Source: Ryuthela nishihirai
Taxonomy: Eukaryota; Arthropoda; Arachnida; Araneae; Heptathelidae
Direction of reading: 5' to 3'
Length of the DNA: 64,000 nt
NCBI GenBank assembly: GCA_038380435.1
Contig: JAWZYU010000034.1
Coordinates: 40,982,901-41,046,900 of the forward strand
In this document: positions 32,401-43,577 of the stretch, piece by piece
How positions within the stretch are numbered: position 1 is the stretch's first letter
Layout of the letters: every line of letters begins with the position of its first letter
Notes under the pieces: generated by a model
Databases searched by the model: none
What the model was told of the DNA's origin: nothing
The model's input: the letters and a program-made list of their open reading frames with translations, nothing else
Translations under genes and position numbers: made by a program

Positions 32401-32965
32401 TTCTGAATCCACAAAACTACTATCAAATTCACCGCTCAACTCCGTGAGCCTTTGCTGCTTCACTCTGTGGTTCTTTCTGAATCCACAAAACTACTATCAA
32501 ATTCACCGCTCAACTCCGTGAGCCTTTGCTGCTTCACTCTGTGGTTCTTTCTGAATCCACAAAACTACTATCAAATTCACCGCTCAACTCCGTGAGCCTT
32601 TGCTGCTTCACTCTGATTCTTTCTGAATCCACAAAACTACTATCAAATTCACCGCTCAACTCCGTGAGCCTTTGCTGCTTCACTCTGTGGTTCTTTCTGA
32701 ATCCACAAAACTACTATCAAATTCACCGCTCAACTCCGTGAGCCTTTGCTGCTTCACTCTGATTCTTTCTGAATCCACAAAACTACTATCAAATTCACCG
32801 CTCAACTCCGTGAGTCTTTGCTGCTTCACTCTGATTCTTTCTGAATCCACAAAACTACTATCAAATTCACCGCTCAACTCCGTGAGCCTTTGCTGCTTCA
32901 CTCTGATTCTTTCTGAATCCACAAAACTACTATCAAATTCACCGCTCAACTCCGTGAGCCTTTGC
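29419..32965. repeat. 74-bp minisatellite expanded from a retrotransposon segment, ~48 units
   Basis: CCTTTGCTGCTTCACTCTG recurs at 29419, 29493 and 29567, a 74-bp period that is almost invariant. A 72-bp variant (CTCTGATTCTTTCTG in place of CTCTGTGGTTCTTTCTG) occurs near 30915, 31580, 32613 and 32760 and in the last few units. The same 74-bp sequence is present once, plus a partial repeat, in the related element at 52530-52620, so the array is a local expansion. Open frames (for example 97 codons minus near 32680-32973) arise where successive 72-bp units keep the frame. Confidence 0.97.
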
Positions 32966-33262
32966 TGCTGCAAATGTTACTATAATGAGGTGGAGAATTG
33001 CACACTCTGCAATTTCTCACTTTACAGACCTCAAACTCGGCGAAAGGATAACCACCTTTGCCTACACTGTGGCTCCTCCTGAACCACAAGAAAAAAAGAC
33101 AAGATTCTCCAAGAATCTAGATTCATTCTTGGAATCGCACCCTGACTTCAAGGGTTACTTTTTGAGAAAGGCGGCGTCCTTCTGACGCGTGTTGCAAAGG
33201 CATAAACAACTGCTGGCATTCGTCATCACTCACACGGAGCACCATTAGACCCGAAAAACAAC
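32966..33262 (-). pseudogene. gag nucleocapsid-like fragment of an LTR retrotransposon (copy 1)
   Basis: The minus strand encodes a protein-like segment ending with a CX2CX4HX4C zinc knuckle (32970-33011). This motif is characteristic of retrotransposon Gag nucleocapsid, which binds the element RNA in virus-like particles. A downstream serine/lysine-rich tail ends in a stop within the 74-bp repeat. The frame is broken: a TGA lies near 33123 where the sister copy at 52.6 kb has a glycine codon, and there is an internal length difference. Pol is absent and the upstream part of Gag is lost. Ty3/gypsy or BEL-type origin cannot be separated on this evidence. Confidence 0.65.
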
Positions 33263-33372
33263 AACAGTGAGTCATCCCAGCACAAACATTTCCAAGAATA
33301 CATAAAAATATATACAACAATATAATACAACAAAAATATAAAATAAATAAATAAGTATAAAATTTGAGGGAC

Positions 33373-33650
33373 ATGACAGTGGCTCAGTCGGTAGCGTGCC
33401 AGGCTCCTAATCTGTAGTTCCCAGGTTCGACTCTCAGCTGGGTCAGCGTTGAGATTTATCTCCTCAAAATTCCCCGCCCTGCCCACGGTCAGTATGGGAC
33501 ACCGATGGGCTTGGGAAGGCCGCCGTCCGTTGGATGGGACGTTAAGCCGTGGTCCGTGTGCTGGAGAGCCATACTCTGTGCACGTTAAAGGACACTCTGG
33601 ATGGCCTTGACGGGAGGCTACCATCTGTCTCTCAACAGCTGTTCCAGTGG
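33373..33650 (+). mobile_element. SINE-A, 3' truncated, in tail-to-tail pair
   Basis: Head (GTGGCTCAGTCGGTAGCGTG), central domain and half of a 3' domain up to CAGCTGTTCCAGTGG. At 33651 the sequence switches without spacer to a SINE on the opposite strand. Confidence 0.92.
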
Positions 33651-34236
33651 CGGCACTTTTTTGCACACCACGGGCTAAATGGCCAGGTCACATGAACCCC
33701 GAAGGCTCAGAGAAGGTTGGGAGAGGGGACCTACTGGAACGGCTGTTGGAAGACAGATGGTAGCCTCCCATCAAGGCCATCCAGTGTGTTCTTTAACGTT
33801 GGGTTGTTTTACCTCTGAGCGGCACTTTTTTGCACACCATTGGCTAAATGGCCAGGTCACAAGGACCACGAAGGCTCAGAGAAGGTTGGGGGAGGAGACC
33901 CACTGGAACAGTTGTTGGGAGACAGTTGGTAGCCTCCCGTCAAGCCTTTAAGTGTTCTTTAACGTGTACAGGGTATGGCCCTCCCGCACACAAGGCCCAA
34001 TACAAGCCGTTACAAGCAAATACAAGGCCGCACACAAGGAGAGTGCAGTAAATGATTACAGCTTAACGTTCCGTCCGACAAACGGCGGCTTTCAAAACCC
34101 ATCGGTGTCCCCTACCGACCGTGGGCAGGGCGGGGAATTTTGTGGAGATAAACTCGACGTTGACCCAGCTGGGACTCGAACCTGGTAACTACAGATTACG
34201 AGCCTGGCGAGCTACCGACCCGAGCCACCCCCGCCC
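33651..34236 (-). mobile_element. SINE-A with two 3' units and an internal insertion
   Basis: It starts inside a tail (CGGCACTTTTTTGCACACC), has a second tail unit and then the central domain. About 65 bp of foreign sequence (CAATACAAGCCGTTACAAGC to GTGCAGTAAATGATTACAG, about 33999-34055) interrupts the central domain before GCTTAACGTTCCGTCCGAC. The head ends at CCGAGCCACCCCCGCCCC. Confidence 0.9.
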
Positions 34237-35730
34237 CAAAGGAACTATTTACTTCTTCTCCTAAACGTTATTCATAAGATCTAAAGAGAGAGTTTTTTTT
34301 CTACCTGAATGCACCTGAACCCTATTTTCGACTCGGGAGGGTGGGGATCTTTGCAAGCAGCAAAGAAATGATTTCATCTTCTTCATCTTTTTTTTTTGTA
34401 CGGAATATCTGAAAAACTCTCATTCTCAGAATATCACGATTATTCTTATTTTTTGGAACAAAATCGTTACAACACGTAGACGCGTTAAATAAAATGGCTG
34501 GAATGGCATTCAATATCTACCAATTACTTTTAACAGCTTTAGCGCACGTGATAGTGACGTCACACAAACGATCTCTATACAGCTATTATTCATTTGCTCG
34601 ATAACATTTGCACCTTATCTCTACTCCAAAATTCAATTAGAGCGCTTTTCGATCGAGAAGAAAAAAAATAAGAATTGGTGTTTGTTTGAGGTACATACAA
34701 AGAAAAAGATGAAGAAGATGAAATCATCTCTTTGCTGACTGCAAAGATCCTCTCCCCCCCTCAGACCCAAAGATTGGTAGAGACAGGTCTACCTTTTCGC
34801 ATGACTTTCGAGTCTCTGGAAACAGGTACATATCCTTCCACATTTTCGTTAATTTCCCCTTAACATTCGGAGATTTTAATAGAGTTCAGTCAATACAGAA
34901 GAGGAAAGAAGTAGAGTGTTCTGAAGCAACCTTTTCTTCCCGCGTGCCTCATCTTCCTCTAAATTCATCCCCCCCTCCCCTTTCCATCTTACTCTGTAGC
35001 AAACCTGCACGTCATGATGGCAAAGCTGGCTAACGTCTTCCGTCCTGTCGCTATCGATTCTGTGGATCGAAGCCTCGCTGAAAAATGAGACAAAATTAAG
35101 AGTTTGAGATCACTAGGAGACTCTCTTTAAACTCTTCCGTCTTCGTTCCATCCCGAGCTCCTTCTCTCTCTCTGTCTTTCTCTCTCATCTTACTTTTACA
35201 ATAATTACAGAGCAGGAGGAAGTCGTGGGAAGGTGGGGGGGACACCGTTAGGAAGGACAGCTGGTGCTCTCTTAGGTTGATAGAAAAGTTCGTCCTGGCT
35301 CCTCCTGGTAGAGTCGATTTGTTCCTACAGTCGAAAGTCTATAAAGAGGAGGATTAGGGATTCACTTTTAATAGTCTCTCTCTCTTCTTCCGTCATCCCG
35401 TGATCTCCACCTGTTCCTCAGATTGTTGCATGGATGAGTTCGGAGTCTACCCTTTTGGTGACGTTCGGCAAATGGCATTAGATTTCCTGGTCGTAAGATT
35501 AAGGGCATTCCTCCTATAAATGGATAAACGGCATAGTGCTGATGCTCGTTTATTGTGAACAAAAAAAGAAGAAAAGCATTTCGCTTTTCCAGTTAACGAT
35601 TTTTCGTAGTTTTATTTTTTTCAGTAATATTTGATAGTGAGCTCAAATAAATTTTAAAATGGTTCAGTTTCATTTTTCTTTTCTAAATTTGGCGGGTTCA
35701 TGCATTTTGTCAGGTATTAGTGTACTTTTC
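34237..35730. other. Unique spacer with an inverted repeat, no gene seen
   Basis: About 1.5 kb of non-repetitive DNA. It contains one inverted repeat (listed separately), a palindromic TGACGTCA at 34555-34562 that fits a CRE/ATF site, and CT-rich stretches near 35160-35185 and 35380. Open frames are at most 64 codons and unrecognised. Confidence 0.5.
34343..34756. repeat. Inverted repeat, ~60-bp arms 290 bp apart
   Basis: The arm at 34343-34401 (GGGGATCTTTGCAAGCAGC, GATTTCATCTTCTTCATC, then T run and GTAC) is the near-exact inverse complement of 34691-34756 (GTACATACAAAG, GATGAAGAAGATGAAATC, GACTGCAAAGATCCTC). Weaker similarity continues inward (ATTCTTATTTTTT against AAAAAAATAAGAATT). No transposon termini or target duplications are clear. 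Confidence 0.85.
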
Positions 35731-36107
35731 GGGGGTGGCTTAGTCGGTAGCTCGCCAGGCTCGTAATATGCAGTTCTCAGGTTCGAGTTCCAGCTGGGTC
35801 AGCATTGAGATTTATCTCCGCAAAATTCCCCGCCCTGCCCACGGTCAGTAGGGGACACCGATGGGCTTGAAAGGCCGCCGTCCGTCGGATGGGACGTTAA
35901 GCCGTGAGTCCGTGTGCGGGAGAGTCATACCCTGGGCACGTTAAAGAACACGCTGGATGGCCTTGACGGGAGGCTACCATCTGTCTCCCAACAGCTGTTC
36001 CAGTGGGTCCCCTCTCCCGACCTCCTCTGAGCCTTCGGGGTCCTTGTGACCTGGCCATTTAGCCCATGGTGTTCACAGAAGCACCTATCAGAAGTAAAAC
36101 AACCCAA
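35731..36107 (+). mobile_element. Full-length SINE-A monomer
   Basis: One unit of each domain: GGGGGTGGCTTAGTCGGTAG, B box GGTTCGAGTTCC, GGACACCGATGGGCTTG, GGATGGGACGTTAAGCCGTG, CAGCTGTTCCAGTGGG, terminus AGTAAAACAACCCAAA. The tail has a local change (TTCACAGAAGCACCTATCAG for TGTGCAAAAAAGTGCCGCTC). No clear target duplication. Confidence 0.94.
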
Positions 36108-36515
36108 AAATCCTTATTATCATTTCGAAAGGGGTCCTTCTAATGGCTTTTGGAGTGGAGGGCAAAAAGCTTCTTGCCACCTTGTCCCCCACTCCAAATT
36201 CGGACCTGCACTTAATCCATTACTGTGGTGTTATCAGCAGTATTTTTTTGTGTTCCCCATCGCTTAATTATTCTGGTATCATGTTTTCCGCAATATACTT
36301 TGCGTAGGGTTGTCCATAATCCATTTTTCTGGTGTCATGTATCCTGTAATTCATTGTTTTGGGTACCATGCAATCTCCAATTATATTTGTGTCACATTAA
36401 TAAATTTTTTTTTCAGGGGAACACGTAACCCACAATTCATTATTTTGCTGTCATGAAGTTCATGATTCATTATTCTGATGTCGAGCCATACCGCAAATCA
36501 TTAGAAAAAAATCGA
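36108..36515. repeat. Degenerate ~35-40-bp repeats (ATTCATTATTCTGGTGTCATG type)
   Basis: From about 36260 a loose repeat recurs: AATTATTCTGGTATCATG, AATCCATTTTTCTGGTGTC, AATTCATTGTTTTGGGTACC, AATTCATTATTTTGCTGTC, GATTCATTATTCTGATGTC. It is much decayed. The first ~150 bp are unremarkable. Confidence 0.6.
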
Positions 36516-39434
36516 ATTATATTTGTTGTTGTTGCTGCCATATTTTTGGTTGTTATTGCTCTTAAATTGTTTCTTTTGCTGCTGTATTTTTTGCTATTTC
36601 TGGTCTACTATTGCTCTGTTTCTGCTGCTCTATTTTTTTGCTGTTGCTGTTTCTACATTGCTTCCGTTTCTGTTGCTGTTTTTTTCGCTGTCACTACTCC
36701 TATATTGTTTCTGTTGCTATAATTTCTCCTGTTGCTGCTTTTGTCGCCGCTGCTGCTCCTATATTGTTTCTGTTACTATAATTTCTGCTGTTGCTGCTTT
36801 TTTCGCCGCTGCTGCTCCTATATTGTTTCTGTTGCTATAATTTCTGCTGTTGCTGCTTTTTTCGCCGCTGCTGCTCCTATATTGTTTCTGTTGCTGCTTT
36901 TTCCGCCGCTACTGCTCCTATATTGTTTCTGTTGCTATAATTTCTGCTGTTGCTGCTTTTTTCGCCACTACTGCTCCTATATTGTTTCTGTTGCTATAAT
37001 TTCTGCTGTTGCTGCTTTTTTCGCCGCTACTGCTCCTATATTGTTTCTGTTGCTATAATTTCTGCTGTTGTTGCTTTTTTCGCCGCTACTGCTCCTATAT
37101 TGTTTCTGTTGCTGCTTTTTTCGCCACTATTGCTCCTATATTGTTTCTGTTGCTATAATTTCTGCTGTTGCTGCTTTTTTCGCCACTATTGCTCCTATAT
37201 TGTTTCTGTTGCTATAATTTCTGCTGTTGCTGCTTTTTTCGCCGCTACTGCTGCTATATTGTTTCTGTTGCTATAATTTCTGCTGTTGCTGCTTTTTTCG
37301 CCACTACTGCTCCTATATTGTTTCTGTTGCTATAATTTCTGCTGTTGCTGCTTTTTTCGCCACTACTGCTCCTATATTGTTTCTGTTGCTATAATTTCTG
37401 CTGTTGCTGCTTTTTTCGCCGCTACTGCTCCTATATCGTTTCTGTTGCTATAATTTCTGCCGTTGCTGCTTTTTACGCCGCTACTGCTCCTATGTCGTTT
37501 CTGTTGCTATAATTTCTGCCGTTGCTGCTTTTTACACCGCTACTGCTCCTATGTCGTTTCTGTTGCTATAATTTCTGCTGTTGCTGCTTTTTTCGCCACT
37601 ACTGCTCCTATATTGTTTCTGTTGCTATAATTTCTGCTGTTGCTGCTTTTTACGCCGCTACTGCTCCTATATTGTTTCTGTTGCTATAATTTCTGCTGTT
37701 GCTGCTTTTTTCGCCGCTACTGCTCCTATATTGTTTCTGTTGCTATAATTTCTGCCGTTGCTGCTTTTTACGCCACTACTGCTCCTATATTGTTTCTGTT
37801 GCTATAATTTCTGCTGTTGCTGCTTTTTACGCCGCTACTGCTCCTATATTGTTTCTGTTGCTATAATTTCTGCTGTTGCTGCTTTTTTCGCCGCTACTGC
37901 TCCTATATTGTTTCTGTTGCTATAATTTCTGCCGTTGCTGCTTTTTACGCCGCTACTGCTCCTATATTGTATCTGTTGCTATAATTTCTGCCGTTGCTGC
38001 TTTTTACGCCGCTACTGCTCCTATATTGTTTCTGTTGCTATAATTTCTGCCGTTGCTGCTTTTTTCGCCGCTACTGCTCCTATATTGTTTCTGTTGCTAT
38101 AATTTCTGCTGTTGCTGCTTTTTCGCCGCTACTGCTCCTATATTGTTTCTGTTGCTATAATTTCTGCTGTTGCTGCTTTTTACGCCGCTACTGCTCCTAT
38201 ATTGTTTCTGTTGCTATAATTTCTGCCGTTGCTGCTTTTTACGCCGCTACTGCTCCTATATTGTTTCTGCTGCTATAATATCTGCCGTTGCTGCTTTTTA
38301 CGCCACTACTGCTCCTATATCGTTTCTGTTGCTATAATTTCTGCTGTTGCTGCTTTTTTCGCCGCTACTGCTCCTATATTGTTTCTGTTGCTGCTTTTTT
38401 CGCCACTACTGCTCCTATATTGTTTCTGTTGCTATAATTTCTGCCGTTGCTGCTTTTTACGCCGCTACTGCTCTTATATTGTTTCTGTTGCTATAATTTC
38501 TGCAGTTGCTACTTTTTTCGCCACTACTGCTCCTATATTGTTTCTGTTGCTATAATTTCTGCCGTTGCTGCTTTTTTCGCCGCTACTGCTTCTATATTGT
38601 TTCTGTTGCTATAATTTCTGCCGTTGCTGCTTTTTTCGCCGTTACTGCTCCTATATTGTTTCTGTTGCTGCTTTTTTCGCCGCTACTGCTCTTATATTGT
38701 TTCTGTTGCTGCTTTTTTGCGCCGATACTGCTTCTATATTGTTTCTGTTGCTGCTTTTTCGACGCTACTGCTCCTATATTCTTTCTGTTGCTGCTTCAAC
38801 ATTGTTTCCATTTATGTTGCTGTATTTTTGCTGTTACTGATCCTCTATTGTTTATGTTTATGTTGCTGTATTTTTTGCTGTTTCTGCTGCTATTTTTCTT
38901 ATTCCTTCTCCTGCTTTTTTTGCTGATACTGCGCCTATGTTCTTTCTGCTTTGCTGCTATATTTACTGCTGTTGTTCTCCAGCATTATTTCTGTTTCTGC
39001 TGCAAATTATTTGCTGCTGCTGTCCATATACTGTTTCTTTTCCTCTATTTTGTGCTGTTGCTAATCCTATATTGTTTCTATTTCTGCTGCTAATCGATTG
39101 TGGCTTATCCTCTATAAGACTGATCCTATATTTCTTCTATTTCGGCTGTTCGTTTTGTTACCGCTGCTCCCATACTGTTTCTGCTACTCCGACTTTGTTT
39201 CTGTTTCTGCTACTGTTTTTCTTTGATGCAGCTGCTCCTATATTGGTGTTTCAGTTACTAAATTTTCTACTGCTGCTGATCCTACATTGTTTCCATTTGT
39301 GCTGCTATCCTATATTGACTTATCCTATGTATGGCTGAGCCTGCAATGTTCCTATTGCTGTTCCTATATTTTTTTCTATTTCTGCTGCTATATTTTTGTA
39401 GTTGCTAACCTATATGGTTTCTGTTGCTGCTCTT
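36516..39434. repeat. 59-bp CTG-rich minisatellite, first part
   Basis: The unit contains TTCGCCGCTACTGCTCC, TATATTGTTTCTGTTGC, TATAATTTCTGCTG and TTGCTGC, with a 59-bp period (for example starts at 38506, 38565, 38624). The edges (36516-36700 and 38800-39430) are diverged. The plus strand reads as cysteine-, leucine- and phenylalanine-rich frames of about 100-195 codons; this is a composition effect of CTG/TGC/TTT triplets and I do not call them membrane proteins. Confidence 0.95.
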
Positions 39435-39989
39435 CCCCCCCGATAGGGGACCACCTTGTCGTGGTGTGGGGGGGGGGGGGGCCTAGGGCCCAGCAACCCG
39501 GCTGAAGGCTGTGCCGACCGGATTGGTGTCCCGGTTGGACATGGCTAAGGCCAACTGAGGTTGAAGATGCTGCTGGCCGGCTTGATTGCCGGTCGGATGG
39601 TGACGGCATCGGAGACCTCACCTCTCAGGAGACCTGTGTGGTCTGTTCGACGGCTCTGCCGAAAGGTCTGAGCCCCTCCTTGTAGGCACGAGCTGTCCAA
39701 AAAGTCTGGGTTTTACTAAGAGTCTCCACCCCGGGTGCCGATCGAGCTTGGATCTATATATCCTTGCACATTTGCAAACCGGGGAATAGATTAAAGTAAG
39801 GTTTCTTCCGGTGGTCAGCTTTCCTCCTATAGGACTGCTGCCATGTGAGGCTGGGGTTGAGGTGCGCCTATAGGGCGTATTCCTTGCCCCCGGCTCTAGA
39901 TGGTCATGGCTTTTCATAACCAGGTAGTGCTGTACAAGCGGAACCGGGAATTGCCGTGGTTGCATAAGATCGCAACAAAAGAGATTCAT
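39435..39989 (+). mobile_element. GC-rich retroposed insertion with 13-bp target duplication
   Basis: A ~555-bp GC-rich block splits the CTG-rich array. TGTTGCTGCTCTT stands on both sides (39422-39434 and 39990-40002), consistent with target-primed insertion, although array self-similarity weakens this. It begins CCCCCCCGATAGGGGACCAC with a small hairpin ACCAC-CTTGTC-GTGGT and a 14-bp G run (about 39468-39481). It ends GATCGCAACAAAAGAGATTCA. The beginning resembles 5' regions of some arthropod non-LTR elements (from memory). There is no reverse transcriptase, so a nonautonomous derivative is likely; strand is a guess. Confidence 0.6.
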
Positions 39990-40002
39990 TGTTGCTGCTC
40001 TT

Positions 40003-41960
40003 ATATTAATTCTATTTCTGCTATTATACTTTTGTTCTTGCTTCTCCTATATTCTTTCTGATTTTGCTGAAACATCTGAGTTGTTACTCTTATATTATTT
40101 CTGTTGTATTTTTGCTGTTACCGCTCCTATTCTGTTTCTGCTGTTGCTGCTCTTATATTTTTTCTGTGCGGCTGTTATAATTTTTGCTGTTGCTGCTCCT
40201 ATATTTTTTCTATTTCTCCTGGTGTATTTTTGTAGTTGCTGACCTATAATATGGTTTCTGTTGCTATATTTTTACTTTCGTTGCTTTTATATTATTGCTT
40301 TTTTGCTACTATATTTGTTCTTGCTTCTCATATATTCTTTCTGATTCTGCTGAAACACGCAAGTTGTTTCTACTCTTATATTATTTCCGTTGTATTTTTG
40401 CTGTTGCTGCTCCTATACTGTTTCTGCTGTTATAATTTTTGCTGCTGCTGCTCATATATATTTTTTTTGTGCGGCTGTTATAATTTTTGCTGTTGCTGTT
40501 CCTATATTTTTCTATTTCTGCTGCTCTATTTTTGTAGTTCCTGTTGCTATATTTTTAATGTTGTATTATTTCTATTTCTGCTGCTATATCTTTTGTTCTT
40601 GCTTCTCCTATATTCTTTCTGATTCTGCTGAAACCTGGAAATAGTTGCTATTCTTATATTATTTCCGTTGTATTTTTGCTCTTGCTGCTCCTATACTGTT
40701 ACTGCTGTTATAATTTTTGCTGCTGCTGCTCCTATATTTTTTTTGTGCGGCTGTTATAATTTTTGCTGTTGCTGTTCCTATATTTTTCTATTTCTGCTGC
40801 TCTATTTTTGTAGTTCCTGTTGCTATATTTTTAATGTTGTATTATTTCTATTTCTGCTGCTATATCTTTTGTTCTTGCTTCTCCTATATTCTTTCTGATT
40901 CTGCTGAAACCTGGAAATAGTTGCTATTCTTATATTATTTCCGTTGTATTTTTGCTCTTGCTGCTCCTATACTGTTACTGCTGTTATAATTTTTGCTGCT
41001 GCTGCTCCTATATTTTTTTTGTGCGGCTGTTATAATTTTTGCTGTTGCTGTTCCTATATATTTCTATTTCTGCTGCTCTATTTTTGTAGTTCCTGTTGCT
41101 ATATTTTTAATGTTGTATTATTTCTATTTCCGCTACTATATTTTTTGTTCTTGCTTCTCATATATTCTTTCTGATTCTGCTGAAACACGCAAGTTGTTTC
41201 TAATCTTATATTATTTCCGTTGTATTTTTGCTGTTGCTGCTCCTATACTGTTTCTGCTGTATAATTTTTGCTGCTGCTGCTCCTATATTTTTTCTGTGCG
41301 GCTGTTATAATTTTGCTGCTGCTGTTCCTATATATTTCTATTTCTGCTGCTCTATTTTTGTAGTTCCTGTTGCTATATTTTTACTGTTGTATTATTTCTA
41401 TTTCCGCTACTATATTTTTTGTTCTTGCTTCTCATATATTCTTTCTGATTCTGCTGAAACACGCAAGTTGTTTCTAATCTTATATTATTTCCGTTGTATT
41501 TTTGCTCTTGCTGCTCCTATACTGTTTCTGCTGTTATAATTTTTGCTGCTGCTGCTCCTATATTTTTTTTGTGCGGCTGTTATAATTTTTGCTGTTGCTG
41601 TTCCTATATTTTTCTATTTCTGCTGCTCTATTTTTGTAGTTCCTGTTGCTATATTTTTACTGTTGTATTATTTCTATTTCTGCTGCTATATCTTTTGTTC
41701 TTGCTTCTCCTATATTCTTTCTGATTCTGCTGAAAATAGTTGCTATTCTTATATTATTTCGGTTGTATTTTTGCTGTTGCTGCTCCTATACTGTTTCTGC
41801 TGTTATAATTTTCGCTGTTGCTGCTCCTATATTTTTCCTGTGCGGCTGTTATAATTTTGCTGTTGTTTCTGCTGCTGCTTTGCTATTTACTGCCGCTGCT
41901 TTGCTATTTACTGCCGCTACAGCTTCCATTGTAGCTCTTGTTGCTTGCAGAAGCATGGGA
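40003..41960. repeat. CTG-rich minisatellite, second part with ~276-bp higher-order repeat
   Basis: It continues the array split at 39435 but in a different arrangement. A block containing ATTATTTCCGTTGTATTTTT, GTGCGGCTGTTATAATTTT and TCTGATTCTGCTGAAA recurs about every 275-278 bp (starts near 40390, 40668, 40944 and 41494). Alternative block ends (GAAACCTGGAAATAG or GAAACACGCAAG) alternate between copies. Confidence 0.9.
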
Positions 41961-42066
41961 CTCGCGAAAAAACAAAAAAAAAGTCCAATCCGCAAAAAAA
42001 GATTGAAACGAAACGAATTCTACAGAACATAAAGATAACAAAGAGAGAATTGAAATATTTTAAAAG

Positions 42067-42630
42067 CGATTTGGTTTGTTTGTTTTACCTCTGAGCGGCA
42101 CTTTTTTTTGCACACCATGGTCAAAAATGGCCAGGTCACATGGACCCCAAAGGCTCAGAGAAGGTTGGGGGAGGGGACCCACTGGAACAGCTGTTGGGAG
42201 ACAGATGGTAGCCTTCTGTCAAGGCCATCCAGTGTGTTCTTTAACGTTGGGTTGTTTTACCTCTGAGTGGCACTTTTTTGCACACCATGGGCTAAATGCC
42301 CAGGTCACATGGACCCCGAAGGCTCAGAGAAGGTTGGGGGAGGAGACCCACTGGAACAGCTGTTGGGAGACAGATGGTAGCCTCCCGTCAAGGCCATCCA
42401 GCGTGTTCTTTAACGTGCACAAGGTATGGCTCTCCCACACACGGGACCACGGCTTAACGCCCCATCCGACGGACGGCGGCCTTTCTAAGACCCATCGGTG
42501 TCCCCTACTGACCGTGGGCAGGGCGGTGAATTTTGCGGAGATAAATCTCAACGCTGACCCAGCTTGTACTCGAACTTGGGAACTACAGATTACGAGCCTG
42601 GCGCACTACCGACTGAGCCATCGCCGCCCC
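42067..42630 (-). mobile_element. SINE-A with two 3' units and 9-bp target duplication
   Basis: Two tail units, the central domain and a full head ending GACTGAGCCATCGCCGCCCC. TTTTAAAAG flanks both sides (42058-42066 and 42631-42639). The outer tail end is altered (GGTTTGTTTGTTTTACC). Confidence 0.92.
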
Positions 42631-43025
42631 TTTTAAAAGTGAAAGAAGCAAAAAAGATTGTCTCTCTTCATCTATCAATTTCTAAGACTACAAAAAAAAA
42701 AAGGAAATCAAAAATATAATTCTCCTAAACAACCTGAAACATCGTAACACAGTCTCACAAAACCACATCCTCCTCCAGTTCCATCTGAAATCTCTGCGCT
42801 TTGAATGAAAACAGGTAACACGAAAACTTAGTTTCTAAGTAACCGTCTCTAACATCCAGAGCCACCAGGGAAGATGCAGTACCTTGGTCGCTTTTTCCCA
42901 TGCTTTTTCCAAATCCACTTGCAGAATCACTTAAAGTATTTCTCGCTCACCGAGTAATCAAAACCCGGGCGATTCGACAAAATAAAAACACAAATCAATA
43001 GCTTCGAAAGCAACTTTGTACTCTC

Positions 43026-43217
43026 TTATCCAAATAGCCGACTCTTTAGACTTTTGATAGCATCCCCGTACCATTTTGGAGTGGGTATCTTTTCCACCTT
43101 TTCCTGGTCCCACTGCTCTTTTGCCTCCTTTGGAGAGCTTTCAGTTCCATTGAGGGCAATCAGGAACAAGTAGGCGATGTGACTGTGAGTCCAGAAATCG
43201 ATCCCTGGAATTCCCAT
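43026..43217 (-). CDS. Unrecognised 63-codon open frame, possible exon fragment
   Basis: The translation has balanced composition, with aromatic and charged residues and no simple repeat, unlike the other open frames here. It includes a stretch GIDFWTHSHIAYLFLIAL and ends KSLKSRLFG before a TAA. The frame stays open for about 17 more codons upstream of the ATG, and an AG that could act as a splice acceptor lies there, so this could be a terminal exon or a transposon relic. I recognise no family and see no promoter or polyadenylation signal that would support it. Confidence 0.2.
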   Translation of the reverse strand: MGIPGIDFWTHSHIAYLFLIALNGTESSPKEAKEQWDQEKVEKIPTPKWYGDAIKSLKSRLFG

Positions 43218-43577
43218 CCCAATGCAACGAACATCATAAAAGTAGTGTGTAGAAGAACTTGCTCTTTATGTCTGCTCTTTTTTCTTGCTTCTTTCTTACT
43301 CCCTGTTCTTTTTTTTTTCTCTAGCAGCAACTGGATCCTATGCGAGTCCTCTATTCGACTACTAGGATCCGGTTTTATCTTGTTTTCCTATTCTCTCTGA
43401 TTTCTTTTTGAAAGTTTGGTGTTATGCGCGTGTTCTTTGCAATGTCTCTGTTCTTTTGGGAATGAGTGTCGTGCACTTTTCTCCTGTAAACATGAAAAAT
43501 GTTTTAACCTTTGTGTTTTCTTCCCATTCTTAGCGAGAGAGATACAGATTTATGATTTGCTTACAGAGATAAATACT

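Noticed and set aside
33123..33666. Minus-strand 146-codon frame joining SINE and gag-like DNA as a novel gene
   Set aside because: It is a chance fusion across a SINE, AT-rich spacer and retroelement remnant.
34555..34562. TGACGTCA as a functional CRE promoter element
   Set aside because: The octamer is exact but isolated; no gene, TATA or cluster of sites is nearby.
36453..39093. Cysteine/leucine/phenylalanine-rich frames as multi-pass membrane proteins
   Set aside because: Hydrophobicity results from CTG, TGC and TTT triplets of the 59-bp repeat; similar frames recur in every copy.
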